From assembly GCA_002840565.1 (NCBI GenBank), contig PHBK01000012.1, positions 62,001-126,000 of the forward strand: a DNA stretch of 64,000 nucleotides, read 5' to 3'. The notes beneath the pieces are model-generated. The model was not told where the DNA came from. It worked only from the letters and a program-made list of their open reading frames with translations, and made no database searches. Each line of letters begins with the position of its first letter. Position 1 is the stretch's first letter. The translations under genes were made by a program, and so were the position numbers. The DNA comes from Deltaproteobacteria bacterium HGW-Deltaproteobacteria-12 (GTDB taxonomy: Bacteria > Desulfobacterota > Syntrophia > Syntrophales > Smithellaceae). Shown piece by piece: positions 51,885 to 60,433 of this stretch.

Positions 51885-52310
51885 TTATTCTCCTTTGCTA
51901 GAAGGCGGCGCTATAATATAGCCGCCCTCGCCTCGGTAATCGACCCCAGGAAAGATTTGCGTGCCGACTGTAAGACTGCACCCTTCATAGCTAAAGTAGT
52001 AATGACGGCCGCCTCGCGGCGTTTCCGCTATAGGGCAAACAAGGCTTTCAGGTAATTGGCTTTCGACCCAGGCTATAGCCTCCGGCGTGTCGGCATCAAT
52101 AACAAACAGATTTGATATTTTACCCGTGACTAGGCCTATTCCGGCGTCCGGCCATTTACTAAACCATTCCGTGATCTCTTCCGGGGTTGCCCGTTTTGTC
52201 TGATAGGGTGTCCACTTGATAAGTGGCTTCTTGGAGTTGGTATTGACCGGAATGACAGAATATCCCGCTTCAGCGTATTGCAGGGCATGGGAAAGGATAT
52301 TATTAGTCAT
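51885..52310 (-). CDS. Bifunctional DNA primase/polymerase (prim-pol) domain protein
   Basis: 141 residues from ATG 52310. SVIPVNTNSKKPLIKW, GIGLVTGKISNLFVIDADTP (catalytic acidic residues) and ETPRGGRHYYF (catalytic His) are the prim-pol motifs. It ends at APPSSKGE and a TAA; three codons later in the same frame an ATG opens the helicase gene. Prim-pol and helicase are normally one protein, so this is either a split pair or a recent nonsense mutation. Confidence 0.85.
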   Translation of the reverse strand: MTNNILSHALQYAEAGYSVIPVNTNSKKPLIKWTPYQTKRATPEEITEWFSKWPDAGIGLVTGKISNLFVIDADTPEAIAWVESQLPESLVCPIAETPRGGRHYYFSYEGCSLTVGTQIFPGVDYRGEGGYIIAPPSSKGE

Positions 52311-52545
52311 GGCCAAACCCCCCCAGTTGCTCTTTCTCATTGAACATGCGCGATTTAAGCGCCTTGAGAATGGCAACGTAAGACGCAACGGGAACAGGGC
52401 TATCAGTATAAAAGCGCTGCCCTTCGTCCTCATTTACTCCGGGAAATAAGAAGTAAATGCGTTTGTTAGCGTCTAACTTTAAAGTGGGGGGTTGTTTTGT
52501 TGTGAGTTGGATGTAAGCTGAAATGTATAAGTCTGCGGTTTTCAA
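52303..52545 (-). CDS. DUF5659-like small protein
   Basis: 80 residues from TTG 52545 (AAAGGAGAA upstream). MKTADLYISAYIQL, RIYFLFPG and PVASYVAILKALKSRMF fit the DUF5659 pattern found next to replication genes of mobile elements. It overlaps the prim-pol gene by 8 bases. A perfect hairpin lies just before its ribosome site. Confidence 0.6.
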   Translation of the reverse strand: MKTADLYISAYIQLTTKQPPTLKLDANKRIYFLFPGVNEDEGQRFYTDSPVPVASYVAILKALKSRMFNEKEQLGGFGHD

Positions 52546-52559
52546 CGTTACGATTCTCC

Positions 52560-52605
52560 TTTATCTTTACGTCTTGAGGGTTATTCTCTCAATCTCAAAG
52601 ATAAA
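52560..52605 (-). promoter_or_regulatory. Long hairpin in front of the DUF5659/prim-pol operon
   Basis: TTTATCTTT (52560-52568) pairs with AAAGATAAA (52597-52605), and inside it TTGAG pairs with CTCAA. On the transcribed strand it ends just before the GGAG ribosome site, so it could control translation or be an operator. Confidence 0.5.
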
Positions 52606-53018
52606 GGCTTCAAAAATATCCTTTGACTTTTGAAAGTCACGGGCGTAGAAAGGATATGCATGCTCTTGAAGGGTAACCTTTGAGATCACCGTAACCCCCA
52701 TAAGTCTGGCCGGCCAAAGCGTGGACTAGGGGGTTTTTTTATTGTCTTTGTTTATATCTCCTAACTATGTTCTTAAAATTAAATCCAGATTTATTTTGTT
52801 CATCGAGGGTGGCAAAACCTTATATTTTGGAAAGGTTTAAGGGCTCTTTTCCCCCCGTTGCCGCTAAATCAATATCATAAGAAATTGCTGTACGGCAATT
52901 AAATAATTCATCTTTATTGATAAAAATGTTATTGATAAAGTTATGTAAAGTCAATAAATTTAATTTGTTCATCATTTTCCTGTAAGTATCTATTATAATT
53001 CTCTAAATGCGCTCCAAT
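52606..53018. other. AT-rich gene-free region with short repeats
   Basis: About 410 bases. Seen are an inverted repeat AATTGC-TGTACG-GCAATT (52883-52900) and a direct repeat TTATTGATAAA at 52914-52924 and 52929-52939. No coding frame is convincing. An origin-like unwinding region or a promoter cluster is possible. Confidence 0.4.
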
Positions 53019-53216
53019 TTATCGACGAATGACCTTGTCAAAAAGATATTTAAAGTAATCTTTCATGGCAGCCTCAGCGGATAAATCCTTATTGAGCTTA
53101 TCCAGGTGTTTCCGGATAACTGGAATGATCCGATAAAGGTTTTTCTCTTCAGCGCGACTGTTTGCCTGGATAAGAACAGCCTCAACGCCTGAAGGACTGA
53201 TATTTACCTGCACCAT
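53019..53216 (-). CDS. Hypothetical small island protein
   Basis: 65 residues, helical, with a strong AAAGGAGG site. The end is basic (YFKYLFDKVIRR). No family is known. It is the first gene after the gap that holds a possible leftward promoter at 53522-53549. Confidence 0.5.
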   Translation of the reverse strand: MVQVNISPSGVEAVLIQANSRAEEKNLYRIIPVIRKHLDKLNKDLSAEAAMKDYFKYLFDKVIRR

Positions 53217-53586
53217 AGTAAAAGCCTCCTTTGTATAAGTTTGTTTCTATGAAAGGGGGGTATAAAATCCGAAAACAGCTAAGAAAAAATGAATATTTGT
53301 GAATATATTTTTATATGGCAATGATAACAATAAGATGCGCTGAAGTATAGGCCAGGGCTCCCGGATCATCCGCGGCGCTGCGTGGGATAGGGCAGGGGCA
53401 AGGGAATATTTTTTTCTGCCAAAGGGTACCCGTACCCCCGGACTTTAGCCGGGCAGTCAATGCCGATATATCCCTCCCTCCATTCAACAATCGTTTTAAG
53501 GTTAACTCCACAACATCCCGTATTATATACGAAAACAAAAACAGGTAAACTTAAATATGCCTTCTGTGGGCAAGATAAAAAACAGG
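53217..53586. other. Gene-free region with GC-rich palindromes
   Basis: About 370 bases. It has GGGTACCCGTACCC near 53426, a CCCGG-ACTTTAG-CCGGG stem just after it, and G/C runs. A 75-codon frame reads through it but does not look like protein. A promoter candidate lies at its right end. Confidence 0.4.
53522..53549 (-). promoter_or_regulatory. Candidate leftward promoter
   Basis: On the minus strand TTTACC, 16-base spacer, TATAAT. It would give a long leader before the gene at 53216. Confidence 0.4.
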
Positions 53587-55125
53587 TTAACTCTCTTCAT
53601 ACTGAAACATTTTGCTGATTTGCTTAATATAGTGTTTTTGGGTGCTGATCGGCATACCTGGCCATTCCGGGTGTCCTTTTATCTTTTTGGTTAGTTGCTC
53701 TTCTGTATAGCCCTTGTCATCGGCTTTCAACTTAAGAAGTTCGATTATTAATCGGCTTTTTTCATCGTTGTATAATTTGCTTATAGCCTTGTTAATTGCT
53801 CGCCATTTTATATCCTTTTCAATGGTCTCATCCATATCAGGTAAATTGTCATCGGGCAGTATTTCTGCATAAGTGCGGCCATTTGTGGCCTCAGTCTTTT
53901 TCTTACTTTTAGGGGCTTTATCCTGAAGTGAGTTTGCTAATGATTCATCCTCAAAGGGTTGTACGATTTCTATTTTGCGTTCATGCGTTGCTTGCTCCCC
54001 GCTCATTTTGCCCGCCATTCCGTCAATGGCATTAATGCAACATCGTTTTAATTCCGGCCAATCTTTATAAAGGTCATAATTCTCAGCGGCATATTTCTTG
54101 ATAGCTTCTCTCGTTTTTTCGACAATGAATTTTTCCCATTCCGGGTGCGGGCTTTCCAGCTTAATAATCGGCAATGTGATAGCATTCCAGTTTTGGCTTT
54201 CAATTAATCTTTTTGTCTCATTAATCCTTGACCAAAACTCAACGCTTAAATCATTCTGAGTTTCTTGAAGTCTATAATTTTCCGGGTGCCATAAACTCAA
54301 TTTAACTTTATTGATAATTTGATTTTGATAGGATTGTGCGGGAAGCTTACGGTGTTTATATATTCCTTTAGCAACATTTACTACCTGTGTAACATGCTCG
54401 TTAAGATCGGCCTGTGTTGCTGTTCTCCCGCTGTTTTTCTGCATTGTGAAGGTTGCCTGGCCGAGTTGCGTTTCTTGCTGCAAGACATTTCCCGCGGCCA
54501 AGCTCCGATAAGCCAGGGCGGCCAGAAGGTTAATAACAACGTCGGAGCGCTCCTTCTGTTCCCGGCCAGCAATATCAACTAAATTGTTAAGGGAAAAGTT
54601 AAGCGCGTAATCCTGGGCGTCTGTATATACTTGCTCAAGATCGGCGCCGGGTTCAATCCCTACAAGCCGTATGCAGGCGTCAATAACGGCATGATTCGCC
54701 CATTCCAAAAGCTGAATGAGCATATAGTTGCCCTTGCTTACGGTTTTCTTATATAAAGGCGTTTTCAGGAAATGCTGATATACCTCGCGGTAAATCCGCT
54801 TGTTTATTTCCCGCGCGATAAGCTGGACTACATACCAATAAAGGAAAGCTGCGGCCGCGCCGTGGGGCTCAGTTGTCTTTTGCAATAGGGCAATGAAATA
54901 GTCTTCGTCTAATTGGTCAAGAATATACTCTTCAATATTATCAGCAAAGCCTTTCCCGCTTTCCGGGTCAAGAGCTTGCAGGGTGTCCTTTAAATGAATA
55001 ACATTTATTGCTTCATGTCCCAGGAGTTCTTCGGCTGAATATTCCGGCAAGTTTAAAATGAGTTTGGAGTTTTCAACATCGGCTTTAATGCCATTTAATA
55101 TCTTACTGTATTTTCCAATTTCCAT
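53587..55125 (-). CDS. Large unknown island protein
   Basis: 512 residues, the largest gene of the element, with an AAAGGAG site. The N-terminal 250 residues are helical, including AAAAFLYWYVVQLIAREINK. A charged linker (APKSKKKTEATNGRTYAE) follows at about 400-430, and the C-terminus ends in a helix-turn-helix-like YTEEQLTKKIKGHPEW ... STQKHYIKQISKMF. I recognise no family. It lies next to attR, the place where accessory genes often sit. Confidence 0.6.
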   Translation of the reverse strand: MEIGKYSKILNGIKADVENSKLILNLPEYSAEELLGHEAINVIHLKDTLQALDPESGKGFADNIEEYILDQLDEDYFIALLQKTTEPHGAAAAFLYWYVVQLIAREINKRIYREVYQHFLKTPLYKKTVSKGNYMLIQLLEWANHAVIDACIRLVGIEPGADLEQVYTDAQDYALNFSLNNLVDIAGREQKERSDVVINLLAALAYRSLAAGNVLQQETQLGQATFTMQKNSGRTATQADLNEHVTQVVNVAKGIYKHRKLPAQSYQNQIINKVKLSLWHPENYRLQETQNDLSVEFWSRINETKRLIESQNWNAITLPIIKLESPHPEWEKFIVEKTREAIKKYAAENYDLYKDWPELKRCCINAIDGMAGKMSGEQATHERKIEIVQPFEDESLANSLQDKAPKSKKKTEATNGRTYAEILPDDNLPDMDETIEKDIKWRAINKAISKLYNDEKSRLIIELLKLKADDKGYTEEQLTKKIKGHPEWPGMPISTQKHYIKQISKMFQYEES

Positions 55126-55338
55126 TTCTCTTTTCTCCTTTGTTAATCCGGGCAGGCGGTCAAAAAGCCGCTTTTCGAGTTCGCTCTAGCCCGGAAAGTG
55201 TGTTTAAAATTGTGCTTATCATATCTCAAATATCCTAACTTGACCTAACGTTTTCCAACTTAATCGGCAATGAGAATGATTTATAATATCGCGCATATCC
55301 GCGCCATTGCTGCATTTCCCGCGTTCCTCTGTTAACGT

Positions 55339-55395
55339 CTTAAAATCCCTCGGTCCTTGAGGCTGTGCGGGTTCAATTCCCGCCCCAGGCACCAA
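55339..55395 (+). repeat. attR: second 57-bp tRNA-Leu copy
   Basis: Identical to 45158-45214 from CTTAAAATCCC to GGCACCAA. The bases before it differ from the tRNA (CGT instead of GGA), so it is not a full gene. Confidence 0.9.
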
Positions 55396-55575
55396 ATTAA
55401 CCTTATAAATTAAATAACTTGCCTTTTTTGAAATGCAACTTTTTTGGTTGCAAAATGGTTGCAACTTTCTGTGGTAGAGCGTCACCAAGCTCCCCTCAGT
55501 GTGATAGAAGCATAGACTAACCGTTCTTTTGTTACTGAAATTTGTCGACATCGCGCGCTAAACAGTATATAGTCT

Positions 55576-55605
55576 TGACACAAAAACATATGTATATTTG
55601 TGTCA
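55576..55605. promoter_or_regulatory. Inverted-repeat operator before the AbiEi-like gene
   Basis: TGACACAAA (55576-55584) and TTTGTGTCA (55597-55605) are exact inverted copies around a 12-base centre with ACATATGT. It ends 8 bases before the start codon and overlaps a TTGACA box at 55575. AbiEi proteins are known to repress their own promoters through inverted repeats. Confidence 0.65.
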
Positions 55606-55613
55606 GGTGAAGT

Positions 55614-56237
55614 ATGGTAAAAATGATAAAAACAACGGACAGTCAAATAATTAGTAGAATTTATGGTCATGGTAAGGGTTGGGTTTTCACTCCAGACCAT
55701 TTCAAGGACCTTGGCAGCCGTGATGCAATCGCGTCTGCTCTGAAACGGCACAAGCATGCAGGGCTGATACGCCAATTGGCTCGGGGGCTTTATGACTATC
55801 CCAAAGTTGATCCTCAGTTGGGACTTTTACAGCCCTCAGCAGATGACATCGCAAAAGCTTTGACAGGACGGGATGCCACGCGAATACAGCCAACAGGTGC
55901 TTATGCCGCGAACCTTCTTGGGCTCTCCACCCAGGTGCCTATGAAGGTCGTCTATTTGACGGATGGTCTCTCCCGCAAGGTACAGATCGGCAATCGACAG
56001 ATTACTCTGAAGCGGACGACACCGCGAAACATGGCAACTGGCGGCAAGACCAGTGGCCTCTTAATCCAGGCCCTCCGACATCTAGGTCAGAGAAACGTCG
56101 ACGACCGGATCATTACCCAACTCGATCGACGCCTTGACGCGAATGCCAAAGCTCAACTGATGAAAGACATTCGCCATGCCCCTGCCTGGATAGCGGCCAT
56201 ATTTCGCAAATTGGCCAGCAAGGAGGCTTCTGCATGA
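55614..56237 (+). CDS. DUF6088/AbiEi-like antitoxin
   Basis: 207 residues. The N-terminal winged helix [20 protein letters not shown], then [16 protein letters not shown], and [21 protein letters not shown] are typical of DUF6088/AbiEi. The C-terminal part is helical and positively charged. It probably blocks the toxin's activity and represses the operon. The start is ATG 55614 or the ATG three codons on. It overlaps the toxin gene by 4 bases (ATGA). Confidence 0.82.
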   Translation: MVKMIKTTDSQIISRIYGHGKGWVFTPDHFKDLGSRDAIASALKRHKHAGLIRQLARGLYDYPKVDPQLGLLQPSADDIAKALTGRDATRIQPTGAYAANLLGLSTQVPMKVVYLTDGLSRKVQIGNRQITLKRTTPRNMATGGKTSGLLIQALRHLGQRNVDDRIITQLDRRLDANAKAQLMKDIRHAPAWIAAIFRKLASKEASA

Positions 56238-57265
56238 GGGAATTTATAGAGATGGCGGAAGAACGCCGCCGCCGAGTATGCAATCAGACGGGCGCACAAT
56301 TAAACATGGCAGAAGTGACTGTGGAAAAAGACTTCTGGGTCTGCTGGATACTAGACAAGCTCTTTCGGCTGCCGACATGGGGCAACCACCTGACATTCAA
56401 AGGTGGAACGTCGCTCTCCAAAGGCTGGAAGCTTATTGAGCGGTTTTCGGAAGATATCGACATCGTTATCAACCGTAGCGCACTCGGATTTGATAGTGGC
56501 AATGAACCTGAGGCAGCCCCCAGCAGGAAACAGGTAAGAAATCGACATGATGCTCTACGCATAGCCTCTCAGCAATGTGTAGAAAAAACCATTCGACCTG
56601 CGTTGCATGACGTCATCATTGCCGATATCCCGCCTATACTTGCCTGGGAATTGATTAATGATCCAGAAGATCCGGATAACCAGACATTGTTGTTTTTATA
56701 CCCGACTGCCTTCCCTGAGCAGGCCGAATATCTGCGGCGGGCCGTGAAAATAGAGATGGGTGCCCGTTCCGACACCGAACCGGCAGAAATCATAAAAATC
56801 CATCCTTACATCAGCGAAGCCTTTCCCGCCCTGTTGTCAGGATCAAATATTGAAGTGCGAGCAGTCATGCCTAAACGCACTTTCTGGGAAAAGGCCATGC
56901 TGCTGCATGAAGAAACCTTTCGTTCGCCTGAGGGGAAACGCCGCAAGGAATATATGGCCCGTCACTATTATGATCTTTACCGGCTGATCCAGGCTGGAAT
57001 TGCAGATGTTGCCGCAGCAGATAGTGAACTGTTTTTCCGCATTGCCGAACATCGCAAGATATTTTTCCGTTACACCTGGGTGGACTATACAACCTTGGTG
57101 CCGGGGAAATTGCGTTTGGTTCCGACCGATGCCCAACTGCAGGACTGGAGGTCGGATTATGCCAACATGCAGCAGGAAATGTTCTACGGGAAGGTACCCA
57201 GCTTTGATGAAATTATTGATGTGATCCGTCGGTTTCAGGATACCTTCAATCAGGGGCAGGTGTGA
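56234..57265 (+). CDS. AbiEii/AbiGii-type nucleotidyltransferase toxin
   Basis: 343 residues. The nucleotidyltransferase signature is complete: [13 protein letters not shown] (57-65) and [10 protein letters not shown] (72-76 SEDID), followed by a helical C-terminal part. Known members pause growth by modifying tRNA or by NTP transfer and can stop phage infection. The order antitoxin-toxin and the overlap are typical for type IV systems. The stop is followed by a gene-free gap of about 120 bases. Confidence 0.85.
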   Translation: MREFIEMAEERRRRVCNQTGAQLNMAEVTVEKDFWVCWILDKLFRLPTWGNHLTFKGGTSLSKGWKLIERFSEDIDIVINRSALGFDSGNEPEAAPSRKQVRNRHDALRIASQQCVEKTIRPALHDVIIADIPPILAWELINDPEDPDNQTLLFLYPTAFPEQAEYLRRAVKIEMGARSDTEPAEIIKIHPYISEAFPALLSGSNIEVRAVMPKRTFWEKAMLLHEETFRSPEGKRRKEYMARHYYDLYRLIQAGIADVAAADSELFFRIAEHRKIFFRYTWVDYTTLVPGKLRLVPTDAQLQDWRSDYANMQQEMFYGKVPSFDEIIDVIRRFQDTFNQGQV

Positions 57266-57383
57266 TTGACTTATTTCAATCCAAATATTTGTTAGCACAT
57301 ATGAGTTTCGAAGTTGGATCAAGCCGTTGGGCCTGAAGATTTGCCCATGTCAGCCACTTTCCTAGATCGCTCTCCTCTTCAAT

Positions 57384-58442
57384 TTATCCATATTTCTCGA
57401 TAGCAGCAGTCTTCACGTGATTGATGAAATTTTTAACTGCATCGCTTTGAGACCATGAATTTACTTGTTTTAAGAGGACATTAATTCTTTTTTCTTCTTC
57501 AGCTTTTTGGCGCTGAATTTCTTCGTATAACCTTGTTCGTTCAAGTCTTTCTTTTTCTTCTTTTTCTCTCGTGAATCGGTCTTGTTTTACTTCAGCTGCA
57601 ACTTTTATGAAACCAATAAATATTTCATTCAAGCGGTCTTCAATTTTCTTAGATTGGGAATCATGCCAGGATTTTCTTATAAGGCCTCGCGAATAAGTGG
57701 TTATGAATAATCTTAATTTCCCTGATGGCTTATAATCATAAGTTGTGTGTGCATATAAAGAAGGATAGCGTTTGGCATCTTCAAATTCTGATTTTGTCTT
57801 TTGATGTTCAACTTTTCCCGAAGGCTCTTCGATGCAAATTTCCAGTTCCTCGCCTTTAATAGACAGTATTGTATTGGGATACCCACGTTCCTTCATAAAT
57901 AATTTCATTTCTCTTTTTTCTAATTCTTTGATGATCGTATTAATAATTCTCATTGTACGAGGCAACAATGCTTTACTCACGCGAACATTAAGGCATGATA
58001 AACGGCGATTCATTATACGGCCATACTTGTCAACATCTCTGCTTTTTAGAAATGCTTCTGTTGTTTTTACCAATGGGTGCGGAGAATGAAGTCGCTCCGG
58101 AACGACAATTTTATTTTCCGGCAGCTTTTCAAATAACACAAGAGGATCATCTTCATCTGTGCTTTTTGATTTTACAACGCCTAATGTTCTTTTTCGGATA
58201 TGGACTACTGACAGTTTTGAATCGTGGATCGGTTTAAGGATTGGCCGAGTAAGCTTAAGGCCTTTCTGAACCATGGCCCAATAACCACGTCCAGGTAATG
58301 GGACTTTCATTTTCTTGCATATCTTGGCAAATCCAACGTCAGAGAGACCAAATTCCTTGGACCATTTTGTCACCGGTTTTGACCACACCATTTGATACAA
58401 TTCTTCACGTGTCAACTTAACAATATTGTCATCCATATTCAT
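57384..58442 (-). CDS. Conserved island protein of unknown function
   Basis: 352 residues from ATG 58442 (GGGAGG upstream); an upstream in-frame start lacks a site. The N-terminus reads TREELYQMVWSKPVTKWSKE, GLSDVGFAKICKKMKVPLPG and RGYWA, which I recognise from hypothetical proteins common in genomic islands. It looks like a helix-turn-helix. A coiled coil rich in Glu, Arg and Lys (about 300-335) follows near the end. Function is unknown; a defence role is only a guess by location. Confidence 0.55.
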   Translation of the reverse strand: MNMDDNIVKLTREELYQMVWSKPVTKWSKEFGLSDVGFAKICKKMKVPLPGRGYWAMVQKGLKLTRPILKPIHDSKLSVVHIRKRTLGVVKSKSTDEDDPLVLFEKLPENKIVVPERLHSPHPLVKTTEAFLKSRDVDKYGRIMNRRLSCLNVRVSKALLPRTMRIINTIIKELEKREMKLFMKERGYPNTILSIKGEELEICIEEPSGKVEHQKTKSEFEDAKRYPSLYAHTTYDYKPSGKLRLFITTYSRGLIRKSWHDSQSKKIEDRLNEIFIGFIKVAAEVKQDRFTREKEEKERLERTRLYEEIQRQKAEEEKRINVLLKQVNSWSQSDAVKNFINHVKTAAIEKYG

Positions 58443-58478
58443 TAAAACCTCCCATGTGGAAATATAACAACAATACAA

Positions 58479-58852
58479 TATGAAAACGGATAGACTGTCT
58501 ATAATAAGATGAAAATAATTCCCGCCCTGCTGGTGGTTATTAATATGTAATATCTGTTTTAGTCTTGTGATTTTATATTACTGAAAAAGTGTGCTTCATA
58601 TTCGCTTTGCTCACAATCAGCACACCTATTCAGCAAAATCACAGAAATCAGCTATGACACATTAATGCCTATTATCCCCACCCAGATTATTAGGACGAAA
58701 AATTCATCCCTTTTTCGGGTTGAAGTTAAATGGTGGCTATGATGTCTTTTGGGTATTGAAAGAGAAAGACAAAGTATGGGGGTATTTATGGGGGGTATAT
58801 GAAAAAATCGAATTGAACAATACGTAATAATTAAAAATATTTAATTAATTTA
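58479..58852. other. Gene-free stretch, nothing recognised
   Basis: About 370 AT-rich bases between the unknown island gene and the degenerate att copy. No gene, repeat or RNA structure is recognised. Confidence 0.4.
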
Positions 58853-58876
58853 TTCAATTCCCGCCCCAGCACCAAA
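58853..58876 (+). repeat. Degenerate third att copy
   Basis: TTCAATTCCCGCCCCAGCACC followed by A bases. It matches the tRNA-Leu end (TTCAATTCCCGCCCCAGGCACC) except for one missing G. The upstream part of the 57-bp core is lost. Confidence 0.75.
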
Positions 58877-58882
58877 AAAATC

Positions 58883-58920
58883 AAATGGTTAGGCAGCTTT
58901 TGCCTAACCATTTCTTATTT
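58883..58920 (+). terminator. Strong terminator, probably the original tRNA-Leu terminator
   Basis: AAATGGTTAGGCA (58883-58895) pairs with TGCCTAACCATTT (58901-58913), 13 bp, followed by CTTATTT. It directly follows the att remnant, as a terminator would follow the tRNA at an empty site. The bases from 58921 to 59140 show nothing else. Confidence 0.75.
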
Positions 58921-59140
58921 AACACTTAATAACTGTGCCCGAATGTCAATAGGAATTGAAAATTGACCCTATATCGGCATCCAAAATGCGCCCACCTATA
59001 TTTTATTATTTTATAAAGGAAACTAGTATTTACCCGTCATAAATCTTTGTGCTCTGTCCGAAGAGTCAAGACCACCTGATACATCACCTAAAGTAAGTAA
59101 GCATTGACTAACATTAATTATTATGTTAGTCTGTTATAAA

Positions 59141-59353
59141 CTAGTTTAAAAAAGAAAAATAGAATAATGGTGGAATGACCTTCCCCCTAAATATGTACCA
59201 AATTAAATTGAGTTTTTGTTCCTGTCGCATAGATTGATGTTCTTTCACAAATTCATAAGGCGTTTTACCACCTGGTGAGCTGTGCGGCTGAACTTCATTG
59301 AATTCTATCCGCCAGTTTTCTATAACCTCTTGGGCATGTATTACGAATCCCAC
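59141..59353 (-). pseudogene. IS3-family transposase C-terminal remnant
   Basis: About 70 residues. [20 protein letters not shown] and [12 protein letters not shown] are the end of an IS3-type OrfB, after the last catalytic residue. The rest of the transposase is missing upstream, and the C-terminus reads into unrelated bases. No inverted ends are found. Confidence 0.75.
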
Positions 59354-59499
59354 ATTGTTTTGCCTATTGCTGAAAGTGCTTTCCTATAAATTCCTTCTTC
59401 AGCGTAAATTTGCTCCGTCCGTTTATGGGTTTTTTTCTCGGCCTTCCGTCTTCACCAACGTGTGGTGCCGGGGGGGCTGCCGTATGATATTATTTTGAA

Positions 59500-59564
59500 A
59501 ATTGCTGAGGAGGCACAACAAATCTCCTTTTTTATCTACCCCAACTTTTTCCTCCTCAGCAATT
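59500..59564. repeat. 65-bp inverted repeat element
   Basis: AATTGCTGAGGAGG (59500-59513) and CCTCCTCAGCAATT (59551-59564) are exact 14-bp inverted copies around a 37-base T/C-rich centre. The flanks resemble each other (ATTATTTTGAA and ATTATTTAGAT), which might be a target duplication. It could also act as a terminator before the gene at 59608. Confidence 0.55.
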
Positions 59565-59607
59565 ATTATTTAGATTGGCAGTGTCAATGCTTAAATGAGG
59601 TTTAATC

Positions 59608-60393
59608 ATGAAAAAGCGCATAACGATAGCTGTCGCCTTGATCATTGTTGTCGGTGGTGGAATTACCGCTTATTTGTGCATGCAGCGCACTAAATCAGAA
59701 TCAATGCCCCAAAGCATAGAAGTTCCAATGCCGGCAAAGTCTCCGGAATCAGATACCTTGAAACAAATACCGGAAATCACGTCCAAACAGCTCTTGCTTC
59801 CCAGACTCGCTGAAAGCGATAAGCTTGTGCTGGATACACTGGCTGAGCTAATCACAGATAAATCATTGAGGAATCTATTTTTCGGCAAGCAAATGATTCG
59901 CCAAATAGTTGCCACCATTGATAATCTGCCGCGTAAACGCCTACCGGTCACAGTATGCCCAGTCAAACGCGCAAAAGGTAAGTTCATAACCGAAGGTTCG
60001 GAAGATAAGAAAGCGATCAGCCCGGCAAATGCAAAGCGTTATTCAGCATATGTAAAAATCGCTGAAGATATAGATGCAAAGAAACTGGTAGAGACTTATC
60101 TGAGTCTGTATCCTCTTTTCCAACAGGCATATGAAGAACTTGGGTATCCGGGGAAAAAGTTTCATGACCGCCTGATGATAGCTTTATATGACCTCCTCAA
60201 TGCACCTGCAATTGAGGAGCCAATCAAACTTATTCAGCCAAATGTGTTTTATCTGTATGCAGATCAAGATTTGGAAAGCCGTTCCGCCGGTCAGAAAATT
60301 CTCCTGAGGATTGGAAAGGAGAATTCAGCTAAAATCAGAAAAAAGTTGTATGAGATAAGGCAGCAATTAATACTGCATAATCGTCCTGGATAA
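59608..60393 (+). CDS. DUF3014 membrane-anchored protein
   Basis: 261 residues. A single N-terminal helix (ITIAVALIIVVGGGITAYLC), a Pro/Ser-rich spacer, and then the DUF3014 domain: LLLPRLAESDKLVLDTLAEL, FFGKQMIRQIVATIDNLPR, YSAYVKIAEDIDAKKLVETY and YPLFQQAYEELGYPGKKFHD. The function of the family is not known. TGAGGT precedes the ATG. A decayed gene follows on the same strand. Confidence 0.8.
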   Translation: MKKRITIAVALIIVVGGGITAYLCMQRTKSESMPQSIEVPMPAKSPESDTLKQIPEITSKQLLLPRLAESDKLVLDTLAELITDKSLRNLFFGKQMIRQIVATIDNLPRKRLPVTVCPVKRAKGKFITEGSEDKKAISPANAKRYSAYVKIAEDIDAKKLVETYLSLYPLFQQAYEELGYPGKKFHDRLMIALYDLLNAPAIEEPIKLIQPNVFYLYADQDLESRSAGQKILLRIGKENSAKIRKKLYEIRQQLILHNRPG

Positions 60394-60433
60394 TCAACAC
60401 TCCTGCAAGCCATAAGAGAACAAGGAAATTGGT

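Larger units (their letters stand above)
45158..55395. mobile_element. 10.2-kb tRNA-Leu-integrated element, PICI-like phage satellite candidate
   Basis: Bounded by identical 57-bp att copies. It encodes a tyrosine integrase, AlpA-like protein, split prim-pol/helicase with iteron-like repeats, SSB, a terminase-small-subunit-like protein, a divergent RHH regulator and unknown small proteins, nearly all on the minus strand. No capsid, portal, large terminase, tail, relaxase or conjugation gene is recognised. This is the gene content of phage-inducible islands that borrow helper-phage capsids. An integrative plasmid-like element is the alternative. Confidence 0.8.
55396..58876. mobile_element. 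Second island segment with AbiE-type module
   Basis: Bounded by attR on the left and a degenerate att copy (58853-58876) on the right. It holds an AbiEi/AbiEii-like pair and one unknown gene, without its own integrase. It is probably the remnant of an earlier element or of a larger composite. Confidence 0.55.

Noticed and set aside
47068..52597. 12-mer TGAGATTGAGAG shared by the regions near 47068 and (inverted) 52586 as a common operator
   Set aside because: Several 12-mer matches are expected by chance in 10 kb, and the two contexts differ.
53311..53538. 75-codon frame in the island gap
   Set aside because: Composition is unlike a protein, no ribosome site precedes it, and it runs over palindromic DNA and a promoter candidate.
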